In this document: one piece after another, positions 16,688-27,803 of the stretch
Numbering within the stretch: the first letter of the stretch is position 1
Layout: every line of letters begins with the position of its first letter
DNA from: Massilia sp. Root133
Lineage (GTDB): Bacteria > Pseudomonadota > Gammaproteobacteria > Burkholderiales > Burkholderiaceae_D
DNA: 64,000 nt
NCBI RefSeq assembly: GCF_001426525.1
Contig: NZ_LMEW01000032.1
Location: 1,370 to 65,369 of the forward strand
Direction of reading: 5' to 3'
Notes under the pieces: model-generated
Seen by the model: only the letters and a program-made list of their open reading frames with translations
Databases searched by the model: none
Told to the model about the DNA's origin: nothing
Position numbers and translations under genes: made by a program

Positions 16688-19003
16688 TCAATGCAGCGGC
16701 CGCCCCGTCCCGCCCGTGCGTTCGACCCGGATCGCGATGGATTTCGCGGCCGGCACCTTGCTCTCCTTCGCATAGTGCCAGAGCGGAATCAGCGGATTAC
16801 ACTCCGGGAAATAGCCCGCGACGCAGCCGGCCGGTACGCTGTATTCCACGACGCGCAAGCCTTCGACCTTGCGCTCGACGCCATCGTCGACGGCCGTGCT
16901 GGCCGTGACAATGTCACCGTCGGCCAGGCCCAGGCGGGCCATGTCCGTGCCGGCCATGAACAGGACGTCGCGGTCCTGCACGCCGCGGAAACGGTCTTCC
17001 AGGCTGTAGATCGTCGTGTTGAACTGGCCGTCGCTGCGCACTGTGAACAGGCGCAGGGCGTCCTCGGGCACGGGCATGTCGGGGTCCGCGGACAAGGTGT
17101 CCGGCACGGTGAAATTCGCCTTGCCGGTCGGCGTGTTCCACTTGCGGTCCGCTGCCGCCAGCGGTTTGCGGAAGCCGCCAGGCTGCCACATGCGCTCGTT
17201 GAAATCGTGGAAGATCTTCGGGTACGTCGCGGCGATGGCGTCGCGCACCTTCGCATAGTCCGCCACCCATCCATCCCAGTCGACCTTAGGATTCGGGTCG
17301 AGCAGTGCTTTCGCGATGCCGGCCACGATGGCCGGTTCGGACAAGAGCGTGTCCGCCGCCGGTTCGGCGCGGCCGCGCGAGCCGTGCATGCAGCCCGTGG
17401 AATCTTCCATCGACACGGACTGCTCGCCGCTGGCCTGGCGGTCGATCTCGATGCGGCCCAGGCAGGGCAGCAGGTATGCCGTCTTGCCGTGCACGAGGTG
17501 GCTGCGGTTCAGCTTGGTCGAGATCTGCACCGTGAGCGGGACGGCGCGCCAGGCGGCGTCCATCTGGCCGTGGTCGGGCACGGCGCGCACGAGGTTGCCG
17601 CCGAGGCTGATCAACGCCTGCAGCTTGCCGCCCTTGATCGCCTCGCACATCTCCACGGTGTTCATGCCCTTGTCGCGCGGCGGCTCGAACCCGTACAGCT
17701 CCTTCAGCTTGTCCAACGGCGCCAGTTCCGGCTTTTCCGTGATGCCGACCGTGCGCTGCCCTTGCACGTTCGAGTGGCCCCGCACCGGGCAGATGCCGGC
17801 GCCCGGCTTGCCCATATTCCCCCGCAACAGCAGGACGTTGACGAGCATCTGCACGTTCAGCACCCCGTTGCGGTGCTGCGTGAGGCCCATGCCATAGATG
17901 CCGATCACCTGCTTCGCACGGAGGTACGTGCCGGCCGCCTGCTCGATCTGCGCTTGCGTGAGACCCGATTCCTTTTCGATCTCGTCCCACGTGCGGGCGC
18001 GTATCGCGGCCGCGAAATCCTCGAAGCCGTGGCAATGTTCTTCGATGAAGGCGGTGTCGAGGGCGCGCGGTCCGCCGGTCGTCAGTGCGCGCTCGTCCGC
18101 CTCCAGCACGGCCTTGCACAGGCCCGTCAGCGCCGCCACGTCGCCGCCGGCCTTCACCTGGTGGTATTGGGTGCTGATCACGGTCTCGTGGCCGCTCAGC
18201 ATCTCGAGCGGGGATTGCGGGTTCACGAAGCTGACGAGGCCGCGCTCGCGCAGCGGATTGAACGTGACGATGGGGACGCCGCGCTTTCTCGCCTCCTGCA
18301 ACTGGTGCAGCATGCGCGGGCTGTTCACGCCCACGTTCTGGCCGAAGAAGAAGATGCAGTCGGTCTGTTCGAAGTCGTCCAGCACGACGGTCCCGATCGG
18401 CACGCCGATCGTCTTCGGCAGCGCGACGGACGTGCTTTCGTGGCACATGTTGGAACTGTCCGGCAAGTTGTTGTTGCCGTACATGCGCGCCAGCAGCTGG
18501 TACATGTACGAGGTTTCCAGCGAGGCGCGGCCCGAGCTGTAGAACGCGACCTGTTTGGGATCCATCTTGCGCAGTTCGGCACCGATTTCGGCAAACGCGC
18601 GGTCCCAGGTGATTTCCACGTAGCGGTCCAGCGCGCCGTCGTAGCGCATGGGCACCGTCAGGCGGCCCGCTTCCTCGAGCTCGTGGTCGTTCCAGCCTTC
18701 CAGTTCGCGTAGCGTATGGCGCTTGAAGAACGCCGGGTCGAGGCGCTTGCTCGTGATTTCCCACGCCGTCGCCTTGGCGCCGCTTTCGCAGAACTCGGCC
18801 GGATGCGGATGGGCCGGCTTCGCCCATGAACAGCTCACGCACATGAAGCCGTCCGGCTTGTTCTGCTGCATCAGCAACTGCGTGCCCTCGAGGGGGACGC
18901 GTTCCTTCAGCAGGATCGTGGTGACTTCCTTCACCGAGCCCCAGCCGCCGGCTGGGATTTGCGGTTCGTTCGGTTCGTTTGGTTTGCCGCCGTGCTTGCT
19001 CAT
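16688..19003 (-). CDS. FdhF/YdeP-family molybdopterin oxidoreductase
   Basis: 771 residues from the ATG at 19003. The N-terminus has Cys residues (FMCVSCSWAKP, EFCESGAKATAW) in the YdeP arrangement rather than a classical four-Cys cluster. Next come the molybdopterin core (SSGRASLETSYMYQLLAR, SNMCHESTSVALPKTIGVP, FFFGQNVGVNSPRML) and the C-terminal dinucleotide-binding domain. YdeP-type proteins are cytoplasmic and linked to acid or formate metabolism, but their substrate is not settled. It is divergent from a catalase-family gene followed by fdhD, which matures this enzyme class by sulfurating the cofactor; that placement supports the assignment. Confidence 0.85.
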   Translation of the reverse strand: MSKHGGKPNEPNEPQIPAGGWGSVKEVTTILLKERVPLEGTQLLMQQNKPDGFMCVSCSWAKPAHPHPAEFCESGAKATAWEITSKRLDPAFFKRHTLRELEGWNDHELEEAGRLTVPMRYDGALDRYVEITWDRAFAEIGAELRKMDPKQVAFYSSGRASLETSYMYQLLARMYGNNNLPDSSNMCHESTSVALPKTIGVPIGTVVLDDFEQTDCIFFFGQNVGVNSPRMLHQLQEARKRGVPIVTFNPLRERGLVSFVNPQSPLEMLSGHETVISTQYHQVKAGGDVAALTGLCKAVLEADERALTTGGPRALDTAFIEEHCHGFEDFAAAIRARTWDEIEKESGLTQAQIEQAAGTYLRAKQVIGIYGMGLTQHRNGVLNVQMLVNVLLLRGNMGKPGAGICPVRGHSNVQGQRTVGITEKPELAPLDKLKELYGFEPPRDKGMNTVEMCEAIKGGKLQALISLGGNLVRAVPDHGQMDAAWRAVPLTVQISTKLNRSHLVHGKTAYLLPCLGRIEIDRQASGEQSVSMEDSTGCMHGSRGRAEPAADTLLSEPAIVAGIAKALLDPNPKVDWDGWVADYAKVRDAIAATYPKIFHDFNERMWQPGGFRKPLAAADRKWNTPTGKANFTVPDTLSADPDMPVPEDALRLFTVRSDGQFNTTIYSLEDRFRGVQDRDVLFMAGTDMARLGLADGDIVTASTAVDDGVERKVEGLRVVEYSVPAGCVAGYFPECNPLIPLWHYAKESKVPAAKSIAIRVERTGGTGRPLH

Positions 19004-19179
19004 GATCAGACTCCCAATGCGCGATACCGTGGAGCTTGATCCGATGGCGCAACCATGTCTGTTCGACAGCGCACACGCAAAATCGGCAAATCCGTGCACT
19101 GCGTACGGCGTTGCACAGACCGCCGGGGCCGCGCGCGCCGATGATCTGCCCATCATCATTCAAACCACTGGACCCCATC
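19004..19179. promoter_or_regulatory. Divergent promoter region, oxidoreductase and catalase-family gene
   Basis: 176 bp between divergent starts. It must hold both promoters. I see no clear operator or sigma element in it. Confidence 0.4.
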
Positions 19180-20283
19180 ATGACCGCCCCGATCCCGTTC
19201 GAACCGCGTTTCGAAAGCCTGGAAGACGACGAAGCGCAGACCAGCTTCGACCTGCAGACGACGATGCGCAGCATTTCCACGAAGACGTACGAGGATTCCG
19301 GCCGCGCGCTGCGCAGCGTGCACGCCAAGACGCACGGCCTGCTGGTGGGCGAACTGACCGTCGAGGCGGGGCTGCCGGACGCGTACGCGCAGGGCCTGTT
19401 CGCCCAGCCGGGCATGTATCCCGTCGTGATGCGGCTGTCGACGACGCCGGGCGACGTGCTGACGGACGACGTTTCCACGCCACGCGGCATGGGGATCAAG
19501 GTCGTCGGCGTCGAAGGCCCGCGCGTGGGCGGGAGCGAGCACGACGTCACGCAGGACTTCGTGCTCGTCAACGGTCCCGTGTTCAGTGCGCCGAACGCGC
19601 AGAAATTCCTCGGCAGCGCCAAACTGCTGGCCGCGACGACGGACAAGGCGCCGAACCTCAAGCGCCTGTTTTCCGCGCTGGCGCGCGGCGCCGAACAGGC
19701 GGTGGAAGCCGTCGGCGGCGGCAGCGTGACGTTGAAGGCGCTGGGCGGCCATCCGGAAACGCATCCGCTCGGCGAGACGTATTACAGCCAGGTGCCGATC
19801 CTGTACGGCCGCTACATGGCGAAGGTGCAGGTGGCGCCCGTGTCGCCCGCGTTGACGGCGCTCGCGGGCAGCCACGTCGACCTGGAGGGCCGCCCGGACG
19901 GCCTGCGCGACGCGGTCGTCGGCCATTTCGCGGACGAAGGGGGACAGTGGGAAGTGCGGGTGCAGCTGTGCACGGACATCGACCGCATGCCGATCGAGGA
20001 CGCGTCCGTCGAATGGCCGGAAGACTTGAGCCCGTACGTGACCGTGGCGCGCCTGCGCGCGGCGCCGCAGAAAGCGTATGGCGAGGACCTGGCGCGCCTC
20101 GTCGACGACGGCATGCAGTTCAATCCGTGGCATGCGCTGGCCGCGCATCGCCCGCTCGGCTCGATCATGCGGGTGCGCAAGGCGGTGTATGCGATGTCGA
20201 AGCGCTTCCGCGCGGAGCGCAACGGCAGCGCGATCGCGGAGCCGCGCGACGTCGAGGGGGTGAAAGCCGCGGCGCGGCGCTGA
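19180..20283 (+). CDS. Catalase-family haem protein
   Basis: 367 residues from the ATG at 19180; the frame is open upstream but lacks export or domain signals. Contains the catalase-like distal His segment (RSVHAKTHGLLVGELTVE) and RLSTTPGDVLTDDVSTPRG, the equivalent of the catalase Arg-Phe-Ser active-site loop, then GMGIKV. It is shorter than monofunctional catalases (about 480-750 residues) and belongs to the small catalase-like group, whose members may act as peroxidases or peroxygenases. The stop overlaps the fdhD start (TGATG, 20281-20285), so both are co-translated. Confidence 0.8.
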   Translation: MTAPIPFEPRFESLEDDEAQTSFDLQTTMRSISTKTYEDSGRALRSVHAKTHGLLVGELTVEAGLPDAYAQGLFAQPGMYPVVMRLSTTPGDVLTDDVSTPRGMGIKVVGVEGPRVGGSEHDVTQDFVLVNGPVFSAPNAQKFLGSAKLLAATTDKAPNLKRLFSALARGAEQAVEAVGGGSVTLKALGGHPETHPLGETYYSQVPILYGRYMAKVQVAPVSPALTALAGSHVDLEGRPDGLRDAVVGHFADEGGQWEVRVQLCTDIDRMPIEDASVEWPEDLSPYVTVARLRAAPQKAYGEDLARLVDDGMQFNPWHALAAHRPLGSIMRVRKAVYAMSKRFRAERNGSAIAEPRDVEGVKAAARR

Positions 20284-21140
20284 TGGTATCATCGGCGTCG
20301 ATGAATTCTCTTCACGATCCCGAGACCGACGCCTTGCCGCCCACGGCGCAGCCGCGGCGTGTGCTGCGCATGCGCGCGGGCGTACTCGCCGAGGTGGACG
20401 ACCTGGTCGTCGACGAGGTTCCCGTCGCACTGGTCTACAACGGGATCTCGCATGCCGTCATGATGGCCACGCCGGCCGACCTGGAAGACTTTGCGCTGGG
20501 CTTCACGCTGAGCGAAGAGATCATCGTGGGGCCGGGCCAGTGCTACGGGATCGACGTCGAGCCGGCCGCGGGCGGCATCGCCGTGCAGATCGAGATCGCC
20601 GGCAGCGCGTTCTTGGCGCTGAAGGAGCGCCGCCGCAGCCTGACGGGGCGCACGGGCTGCGGCCTGTGCGGCGTGGACAGCCTGGATCAGGTCTGCCGCG
20701 CGTTGCCGTCCCTGGCGCCGGCGCGCGGCTTCCACGTCGATGGCGTACGGCGCGCGCTGGGCGCAATCGGCGCGGAACAGACACTGACGAAGCTGACCGG
20801 CGCGGCCCACGCGGCCGCCTGGTGCGGCATGGACGGCACCCTGCGCATCGTGCGCGAGGACGTCGGCCGCCACAACGCGCTGGACAAGGTGATCGGCGCG
20901 ATGGCGCGCGAACGCGCGGCGCCCGGCGCCGGTTTCCTGTTGATCACCAGCCGGGTCAGTTTCGAGATGGCGCAGAAGGCCGCGGTGGCGGGCGTGTCGG
21001 CACTGGTCGGCATGTCGGCGCCGACCCTGGCCGCCGTCGAACTGGCCGACAAGGCCGGGCTGACGCTGCTCGCGTTCGCGCGCGGGAACGACTTCGTCTG
21101 CTATACGCACGCCGACCGGCTCGGCCTGGCCGGCGCGTGA
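20283..21140 (+). CDS. fdhD: Formate dehydrogenase accessory sulfurtransferase FdhD
   Basis: 285 residues from the ATG at 20283 overlapping the preceding stop; an internal ATG at 20301 is possible. FdhD signatures: ALVYNGISHAVMMATPADLE, EDFALGFTLSEEI, the active-site Cys pair in TGCGLCGVDSL, EDVGRHNALDKVIG and SRVSFEMAQKAA. FdhD passes sulfur from a Cys desulfurase to the Mo cofactor of FdhF-type enzymes. It sits opposite an FdhF/YdeP-family gene, its likely client. Confidence 0.95.
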   Translation: MVSSASMNSLHDPETDALPPTAQPRRVLRMRAGVLAEVDDLVVDEVPVALVYNGISHAVMMATPADLEDFALGFTLSEEIIVGPGQCYGIDVEPAAGGIAVQIEIAGSAFLALKERRRSLTGRTGCGLCGVDSLDQVCRALPSLAPARGFHVDGVRRALGAIGAEQTLTKLTGAAHAAAWCGMDGTLRIVREDVGRHNALDKVIGAMARERAAPGAGFLLITSRVSFEMAQKAAVAGVSALVGMSAPTLAAVELADKAGLTLLAFARGNDFVCYTHADRLGLAGA

Positions 21141-21143
21141 CAA

Positions 21144-21494
21144 TCAGCCGGAGACGAGCGCCAGCAACGCGTCCCGGTCGGCCGCGTGCTGGCGCTGGGC
21201 CGTGACGCGGTCCCACAGCAGGAACATGCCGTACGCCCATTGCGCCACCAATTCCGCTTCCCCGGCCGGCCGCGTCGCCGCGCTGCCCAGCAGGCGTTCG
21301 ATCTCCGCGTGCGTCTGGGTGGTGACCTGCTCGTAATTCCACACGCCTTTCGGCCGCATCTTCTGGCGGGCACGGTAGCGGCGCGCCCGCTCGGCGTCGC
21401 TGAGCTTGTCCTCCTTCGGCGGACGGCCGCGCTTCTTCGCCAGCGCCGCGTCGAGCGGCAATTCGATCGTGCTCAGGTCTTCCGGTTGCTTCAT
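21144..21494 (-). CDS. Small protein with AT-hook-like basic motif
   Basis: 116 residues from the ATG at 21494; the frame continues upstream only as a shadow of the patatin gene. KKRGRPPKEDKLSDAERARR contains an AT-hook core (GRPPK) next to a basic helix (RYRARQKMRPKG), suggesting DNA binding. The C-terminus (ELVAQWAYGMFLLWDRVTAQ) is helical. I do not recognise a named family. Convergent with fdhD, three bases apart at the stops. Confidence 0.65.
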   Translation of the reverse strand: MKQPEDLSTIELPLDAALAKKRGRPPKEDKLSDAERARRYRARQKMRPKGVWNYEQVTTQTHAEIERLLGSAATRPAGEAELVAQWAYGMFLLWDRVTAQRQHAADRDALLALVSG

Positions 21495-21623
21495 GGTGCG
21501 GTCGAGAATGATTGTCGCGCCATTATTCGTGACGCATTTCAATAAAGCAATAGGGAACTGCGCGTGCGCTGGCCTGCCTAACGGTGCGGGAGGCTGATGA
21601 CAACCCTTGTGCCGGGAGGTCTT

Positions 21624-23516
<1,893 letters not shown>

Positions 23517-23597
23517 ATATATAATGTGCAATCGGCAACGATCCCGGTAGAATGACAGGGTTGTACATTCGTAAATACTGTCAAGGAGTCGGGAATC

Positions 23598-25394
23598 GTG
23601 GGTTCACCATTCAAAAGGTCGGCGGCGGCCGTTGCCGCCGTCTGTACGCTCGTGGGCGGCGCCTGTTTTGCACAGGACGCCGGTCCGCAAAGCATCGTCG
23701 TCACGGGCCAGCGGAGCACGTCGTCGTGGGTGCGGGCCGAGAGCGCCCACGTCGTCGTCCTGTCGGACGCGCCGCGCGACGACGTGGCCCGGCTCGTGGA
23801 ACACCTGGAGCGCCTCGACAGCCTGCTGCGCGTGTACACGGACGACTACCGCCCCAAGTCGGCCGGCCCTGAGGCCAAGCTGAACCTCGTGTACCTGAAC
23901 GACGTGCGCGACCTCGACCGCGTGGCGGCGGACCGCCCGGCCAACGGCATCGCGCTGTTCCGCGATTGCACGGACGGCACCCAGGGCTTCCTCGTGCGGA
24001 CGGCGCCGCTGGCCGCCATCGACGACGACAAGCTCGTCAAGACGCCCCTCGACGAAGGACTTTCGTACGCGTCGGAAGCGTATGCACGCCACTTCCTGTA
24101 TCGTCACACGGACGTGCGCGGCCCGTCCGCCTGGATCGAAGGCTTCGCGAATTATTTCGCGGGCGTGCGCTTCGGCGCCACGCAGATGGTGATCGGCCGC
24201 ACGCCGCCGGGCGTGGGCCGGTATTTCTATTTCCTCGACCAGGGCCACCGCTACAACCTCGACTATGCCGACGTACTGGGGCCGCGCCCGTTCGCGAACC
24301 TGTCCGACACGCGGCGCCGGGCCGCGGGCGTGGAATTCGAGGCGCGTTCCTGGCTCCTCGCGCACTACATCCTCGGGGCCGGCGAACGGCGCAGGAAGCT
24401 GGGGACGTTCCTGAATGCCGTCCACCAGGGTACCGACCCGGCCGCCGCGCTGCGCGACGCGTTCGGCCTGGACGTGGGCGATGCGTCGACCGCGCTGTGG
24501 CGCTACCGGCTGCAGCGGGCCGAGGTCATGCGCGTGGAGCAGCCGCCCGGTCCGCGTCCGGAGATTGCCATCACGACGATGTCCGCGACGTCCGGCGGCT
24601 TCATGCTCGCCGACGCGGCCTTGAAGGCCTGTCCGGCCCCCGCGCAGGGGGAGGCGCTGCTGCGCACGCTGACGGCCGACGCCGGTGCCGTCCCGAACGT
24701 CGAAGCGGGGCAACTGGCCCTGAACCGGGCCCGCGTCGACTGGGGCGATCCGGCCGCCGCGCTGCCGTGGCTGGAGAAGACCGCGCGCCATGCCGATGCC
24801 GGCCCCGACGTGCTGTTGCTGCTGGCGCGGGCGCACCTGAAGCTGGCCGCGCATCTCGACGCCGGCGCACGCGCGCCGCACCTCGACGCCGCCCGCGCCG
24901 GTCTCGCGCGGGCGCGCGAGCGGGATCCGGGCGCCGGCGCCGTCGCGCTGGCGGCGCTCGACCTGTCGCTGCTGGCCGGCGGCAAGCCCAGTCCCGAAGC
25001 ACTGGACGGCGTATTGACGGCGTGGCGCACGGGCCGGGATGCGCGCACGCTGGCGCGCGCGGCGGTGCTCGCGTCCTGCTACCGGGTCGACGTGCCCACG
25101 GCCGAGCACATCCTGCGCACGCTGGAGAACGACGTCCGCGACCCGGCCACGGCCGCGTGGGCGGCGGCGTTCCAGCGCCGCCTGGACGGGGGCCTGAGCC
25201 TGGCCGACATCACGGCGGAAATGCGCCTGGTCACGGCTGCCGGCGGCTTCAGCGAATGGACGATCGACCAGGTCAGCGTGATGCGCGACGTCGAATACAA
25301 TGCGGGGCTGGAGGACGCCCGGGGCTTTTTCGAGCAGCAGATGCAGAACCCGGATCCGTCCAAGGCATTGCTGAACCCGCCGACGAGCCGCTAA
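23598..25394 (+). CDS. Exported protein with peptidase-like N-domain and helical repeats
   Basis: 598 residues starting at GTG 23598 with AAGGAG 10 nt upstream. Signal peptide ending ACFAQ. Residues about 45-330 (HVVVLSDAPRDDVARLVEHL; YRHTDVRGPSAWIEGFANYF) resemble DUF1570-type domains related to gluzincin peptidases, but the Zn-binding HExxH is not present: the helix reads YARHFLYRH. The C-terminal half has TPR-like helices rich in Ala/Leu/Asp. Followed 77 nt later by a TonB-dependent receptor. Function not recognised; possibly a non-catalytic binding protein. Confidence 0.65.
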   Translation: MGSPFKRSAAAVAAVCTLVGGACFAQDAGPQSIVVTGQRSTSSWVRAESAHVVVLSDAPRDDVARLVEHLERLDSLLRVYTDDYRPKSAGPEAKLNLVYLNDVRDLDRVAADRPANGIALFRDCTDGTQGFLVRTAPLAAIDDDKLVKTPLDEGLSYASEAYARHFLYRHTDVRGPSAWIEGFANYFAGVRFGATQMVIGRTPPGVGRYFYFLDQGHRYNLDYADVLGPRPFANLSDTRRRAAGVEFEARSWLLAHYILGAGERRRKLGTFLNAVHQGTDPAAALRDAFGLDVGDASTALWRYRLQRAEVMRVEQPPGPRPEIAITTMSATSGGFMLADAALKACPAPAQGEALLRTLTADAGAVPNVEAGQLALNRARVDWGDPAAALPWLEKTARHADAGPDVLLLLARAHLKLAAHLDAGARAPHLDAARAGLARARERDPGAGAVALAALDLSLLAGGKPSPEALDGVLTAWRTGRDARTLARAAVLASCYRVDVPTAEHILRTLENDVRDPATAAWAAAFQRRLDGGLSLADITAEMRLVTAAGGFSEWTIDQVSVMRDVEYNAGLEDARGFFEQQMQNPDPSKALLNPPTSR

Positions 25395-25471
25395 AAAAAG
25401 CTGGAACTTTTTTGGGTAGCCGGAGGAATACGGATTCATGCTCCGGCGTTTCCACTCACTGATCCTGTTCG

Positions 25472-27793
25472 ATGATTCCGACCAAGCACGCGCTGAAAAT
25501 CCTTCCCGCCTTACTCGTTACCTGTTTCGCCGTACCGGCGTCGTTCGCACAAACGGCGCCGCCCGCCGCCAAGACCGCACCGGACACGCAGTCCGACGGC
25601 GGGGTCGCGACCGTGGAGGTGGTCGCGACGCGCCCGACCAACAAGGTCGACCGCGATGTTTACGACCTCAAGAACGACATCAGCGTGAGCAACGCGTCCG
25701 CCGCCGACATCCTGAACAACGTGCCGTCCGTCACGGTCGACCAGGACGGCAACGTGGCGCTGCGCGGCAACCAGAACGTGCAGATCATGGTCAACGGCAA
25801 GCGCGACGCTCAGTTCCAGGGCCAGAACCGGGGCGACGCGCTGAATGCGTTCCCGGCCGAGGCCATCGAATCCATCGAGGTGATCAACGTGCCCGGCGCC
25901 GAATTCGGCAACGAGGGCGGCAGCGGGCCGATCATCAACCTCGTCCTCAAGCGCAACCGCAAGGCCGGCTCGCGCGCGAACATGAGCGTCAACAAGGGCA
26001 CCGAGGGCCGCGGCAACGCCTTCCTCAACGGCGAGCATGCGGAAGGCCCGTACTCGATCTCCGGCAACATCGGTGTGAGAGAGTACGTGCGCAACAGCCA
26101 TAACGAATCCCAGCGGGAGGATCTCGATCCGGCCACCGGCGCCGTCAAGGACTCGCAGGACTCGGTGGGCAACCGGCAGGGCCGGTCGAAATCGCTGAAC
26201 CTCGCGTCGACGTTCACCTACAACGTCGGGGAGCGCGACCAGGCCGGCGCCACCGTCAGCTATTCGAAGATCCGCAACGAGAGCGACAGCACGACCTCGA
26301 CCCAGCGATTCGCGGCGGACGACGCGCCGCTGGCCGATTTCACGAGCCGGTCGCAGAGCCGCTCGCCGGCCGAGAACTTTGGCATCGGCGCGTCGTACGA
26401 CCACAAGAGCGGCGTGCCGGGCGAAGACCTGAAGTTCGACCTGCGCTACACGGGCCAGAACAATCATTCCGATTCGGACGTCTTCTACGACTACCGCCTG
26501 CGGCCGACGCCGTTCATCGCGAACAGCCTGCGCTCGACCGACCGGCGCAACCGCATCCTCGACATCTCCGTCGACTACGAGCGCAACGTCTGGGACACGT
26601 GGCACCTGAAGGCGGGGGCGAAGGTCGCGGACAGCAAGACGAACAATCCGACGAACTACCTCGGCCAGGACCCCGTCACGGGCGAGTACGTGCCGGTGGC
26701 GAGCCGCATCAGCGATTTCGAATCGAACGACCGCAACGCGGCCATCTACGGCATCCTGTCCACGAAGCTGGGCAAGAATCTCAGCATCCAGGGCGGCCTG
26801 CGCGGCGAGTACACGGAACTCGACGTCCACCAGCCCCTGCTGGCCGAGGAAGACAAGTATTACTACATGAACTGGCTGCCGAGCTTTTACGTGACGCGCG
26901 ACATCGGCACCGACGGCATGCTGCAGTTCCGTGCCTCGCGCCGTATCGCGCGGCCGAACGAGCGCGACCTGAACCCGAACCTCGTCTACCTCAGCGACTT
27001 CAGCGCGCGGCTCGGCAACCCGCACCTGCAGCCGGTGAACAACGACAACTTCGAGGTGGCGTACCGCGACCGCCTGTTCGGCGTGGACAGCAGCTTCGTC
27101 CTGTTCAAGCGGCGCGAGTCGCCCATGATCGGCAACCGCAGCTTCGCGCTCACGCTCGATCCGAACGTGATCGTGACGTCGCCCATCAATTTCGGCACCA
27201 ACGATTCAGTCGGCCTCGACCTGAATTTCAACATGCGCCAGCTGTTCGTGCCGGGCCTGTCCGCCAACCTCGGGGCGACGCTGGCCAACGAAAAGCGCCA
27301 GCGCATCTCCAACTTCACGACCGACACGACGGCCGTGGAGCAGACGAACCGCCGGGAAAACATCAAGCTGCGGCTCGCGTACCAGGTGGGCATGGAATCG
27401 CTGCAGCTGAGCGTCAACCGCAACGGCGCCACCTTGAACGGCCAGGGCATCAACAGCGCCGTCACGATGACGAACTTCACGTGGATGCACCGCATCACGC
27501 CGCGCCTGTCGCTGAACCTCAACGTGAACAACGTCTTCCACACCGGGAACATGGAGAGCGACATCGAGAACGAGGTGCTGCGCCTGCATACGCTGAACGT
27601 GAGCCAGCCGCGCATCGTGCAGATCGGCCTGCGCTACCAGTGGGGCGGCGTGACGGGCGACGAGCGCCTGCGCAACGGCAACCGCGGCATGTTCCGCGGC
27701 GGCCGGGGCGAAGGCGGCCCCGGCGGCGGCTTCGGCAATGGCGGGGGCGGGTTCGGACCCGGCGGCGGAGGCGGTGGCGGCGGGGGCTTCTGA
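25472..27793 (+). CDS. TonB-dependent outer-membrane receptor
   Basis: 773 residues. Signal peptide to about residue 27 (VPASFAQ). Plug domain at about 45-165 with DILNNVPSVTVDQDGNVALR, IMVNGKRDAQFQ and ESIEVINVPGAEFGNEGG. The barrel follows, in the family with a carboxypeptidase-free N-terminus (OMP_b-brl type). The C-terminus departs from the norm: after RYQWGG there are about 45 residues of Gly/Arg/Phe (FRGGRGEG, GGFGNGGGG) ending in Phe, so the terminal strand signal may be displaced. Substrate unknown; the preceding exported protein may belong to the same uptake function. Convergent with the SGNH gene. Confidence 0.85.
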   Translation: MIPTKHALKILPALLVTCFAVPASFAQTAPPAAKTAPDTQSDGGVATVEVVATRPTNKVDRDVYDLKNDISVSNASAADILNNVPSVTVDQDGNVALRGNQNVQIMVNGKRDAQFQGQNRGDALNAFPAEAIESIEVINVPGAEFGNEGGSGPIINLVLKRNRKAGSRANMSVNKGTEGRGNAFLNGEHAEGPYSISGNIGVREYVRNSHNESQREDLDPATGAVKDSQDSVGNRQGRSKSLNLASTFTYNVGERDQAGATVSYSKIRNESDSTTSTQRFAADDAPLADFTSRSQSRSPAENFGIGASYDHKSGVPGEDLKFDLRYTGQNNHSDSDVFYDYRLRPTPFIANSLRSTDRRNRILDISVDYERNVWDTWHLKAGAKVADSKTNNPTNYLGQDPVTGEYVPVASRISDFESNDRNAAIYGILSTKLGKNLSIQGGLRGEYTELDVHQPLLAEEDKYYYMNWLPSFYVTRDIGTDGMLQFRASRRIARPNERDLNPNLVYLSDFSARLGNPHLQPVNNDNFEVAYRDRLFGVDSSFVLFKRRESPMIGNRSFALTLDPNVIVTSPINFGTNDSVGLDLNFNMRQLFVPGLSANLGATLANEKRQRISNFTTDTTAVEQTNRRENIKLRLAYQVGMESLQLSVNRNGATLNGQGINSAVTMTNFTWMHRITPRLSLNLNVNNVFHTGNMESDIENEVLRLHTLNVSQPRIVQIGLRYQWGGVTGDERLRNGNRGMFRGGRGEGGPGGGFGNGGGGFGPGGGGGGGGGF

Positions 27794-27803
27794 ACGCCTG
27801 CGC

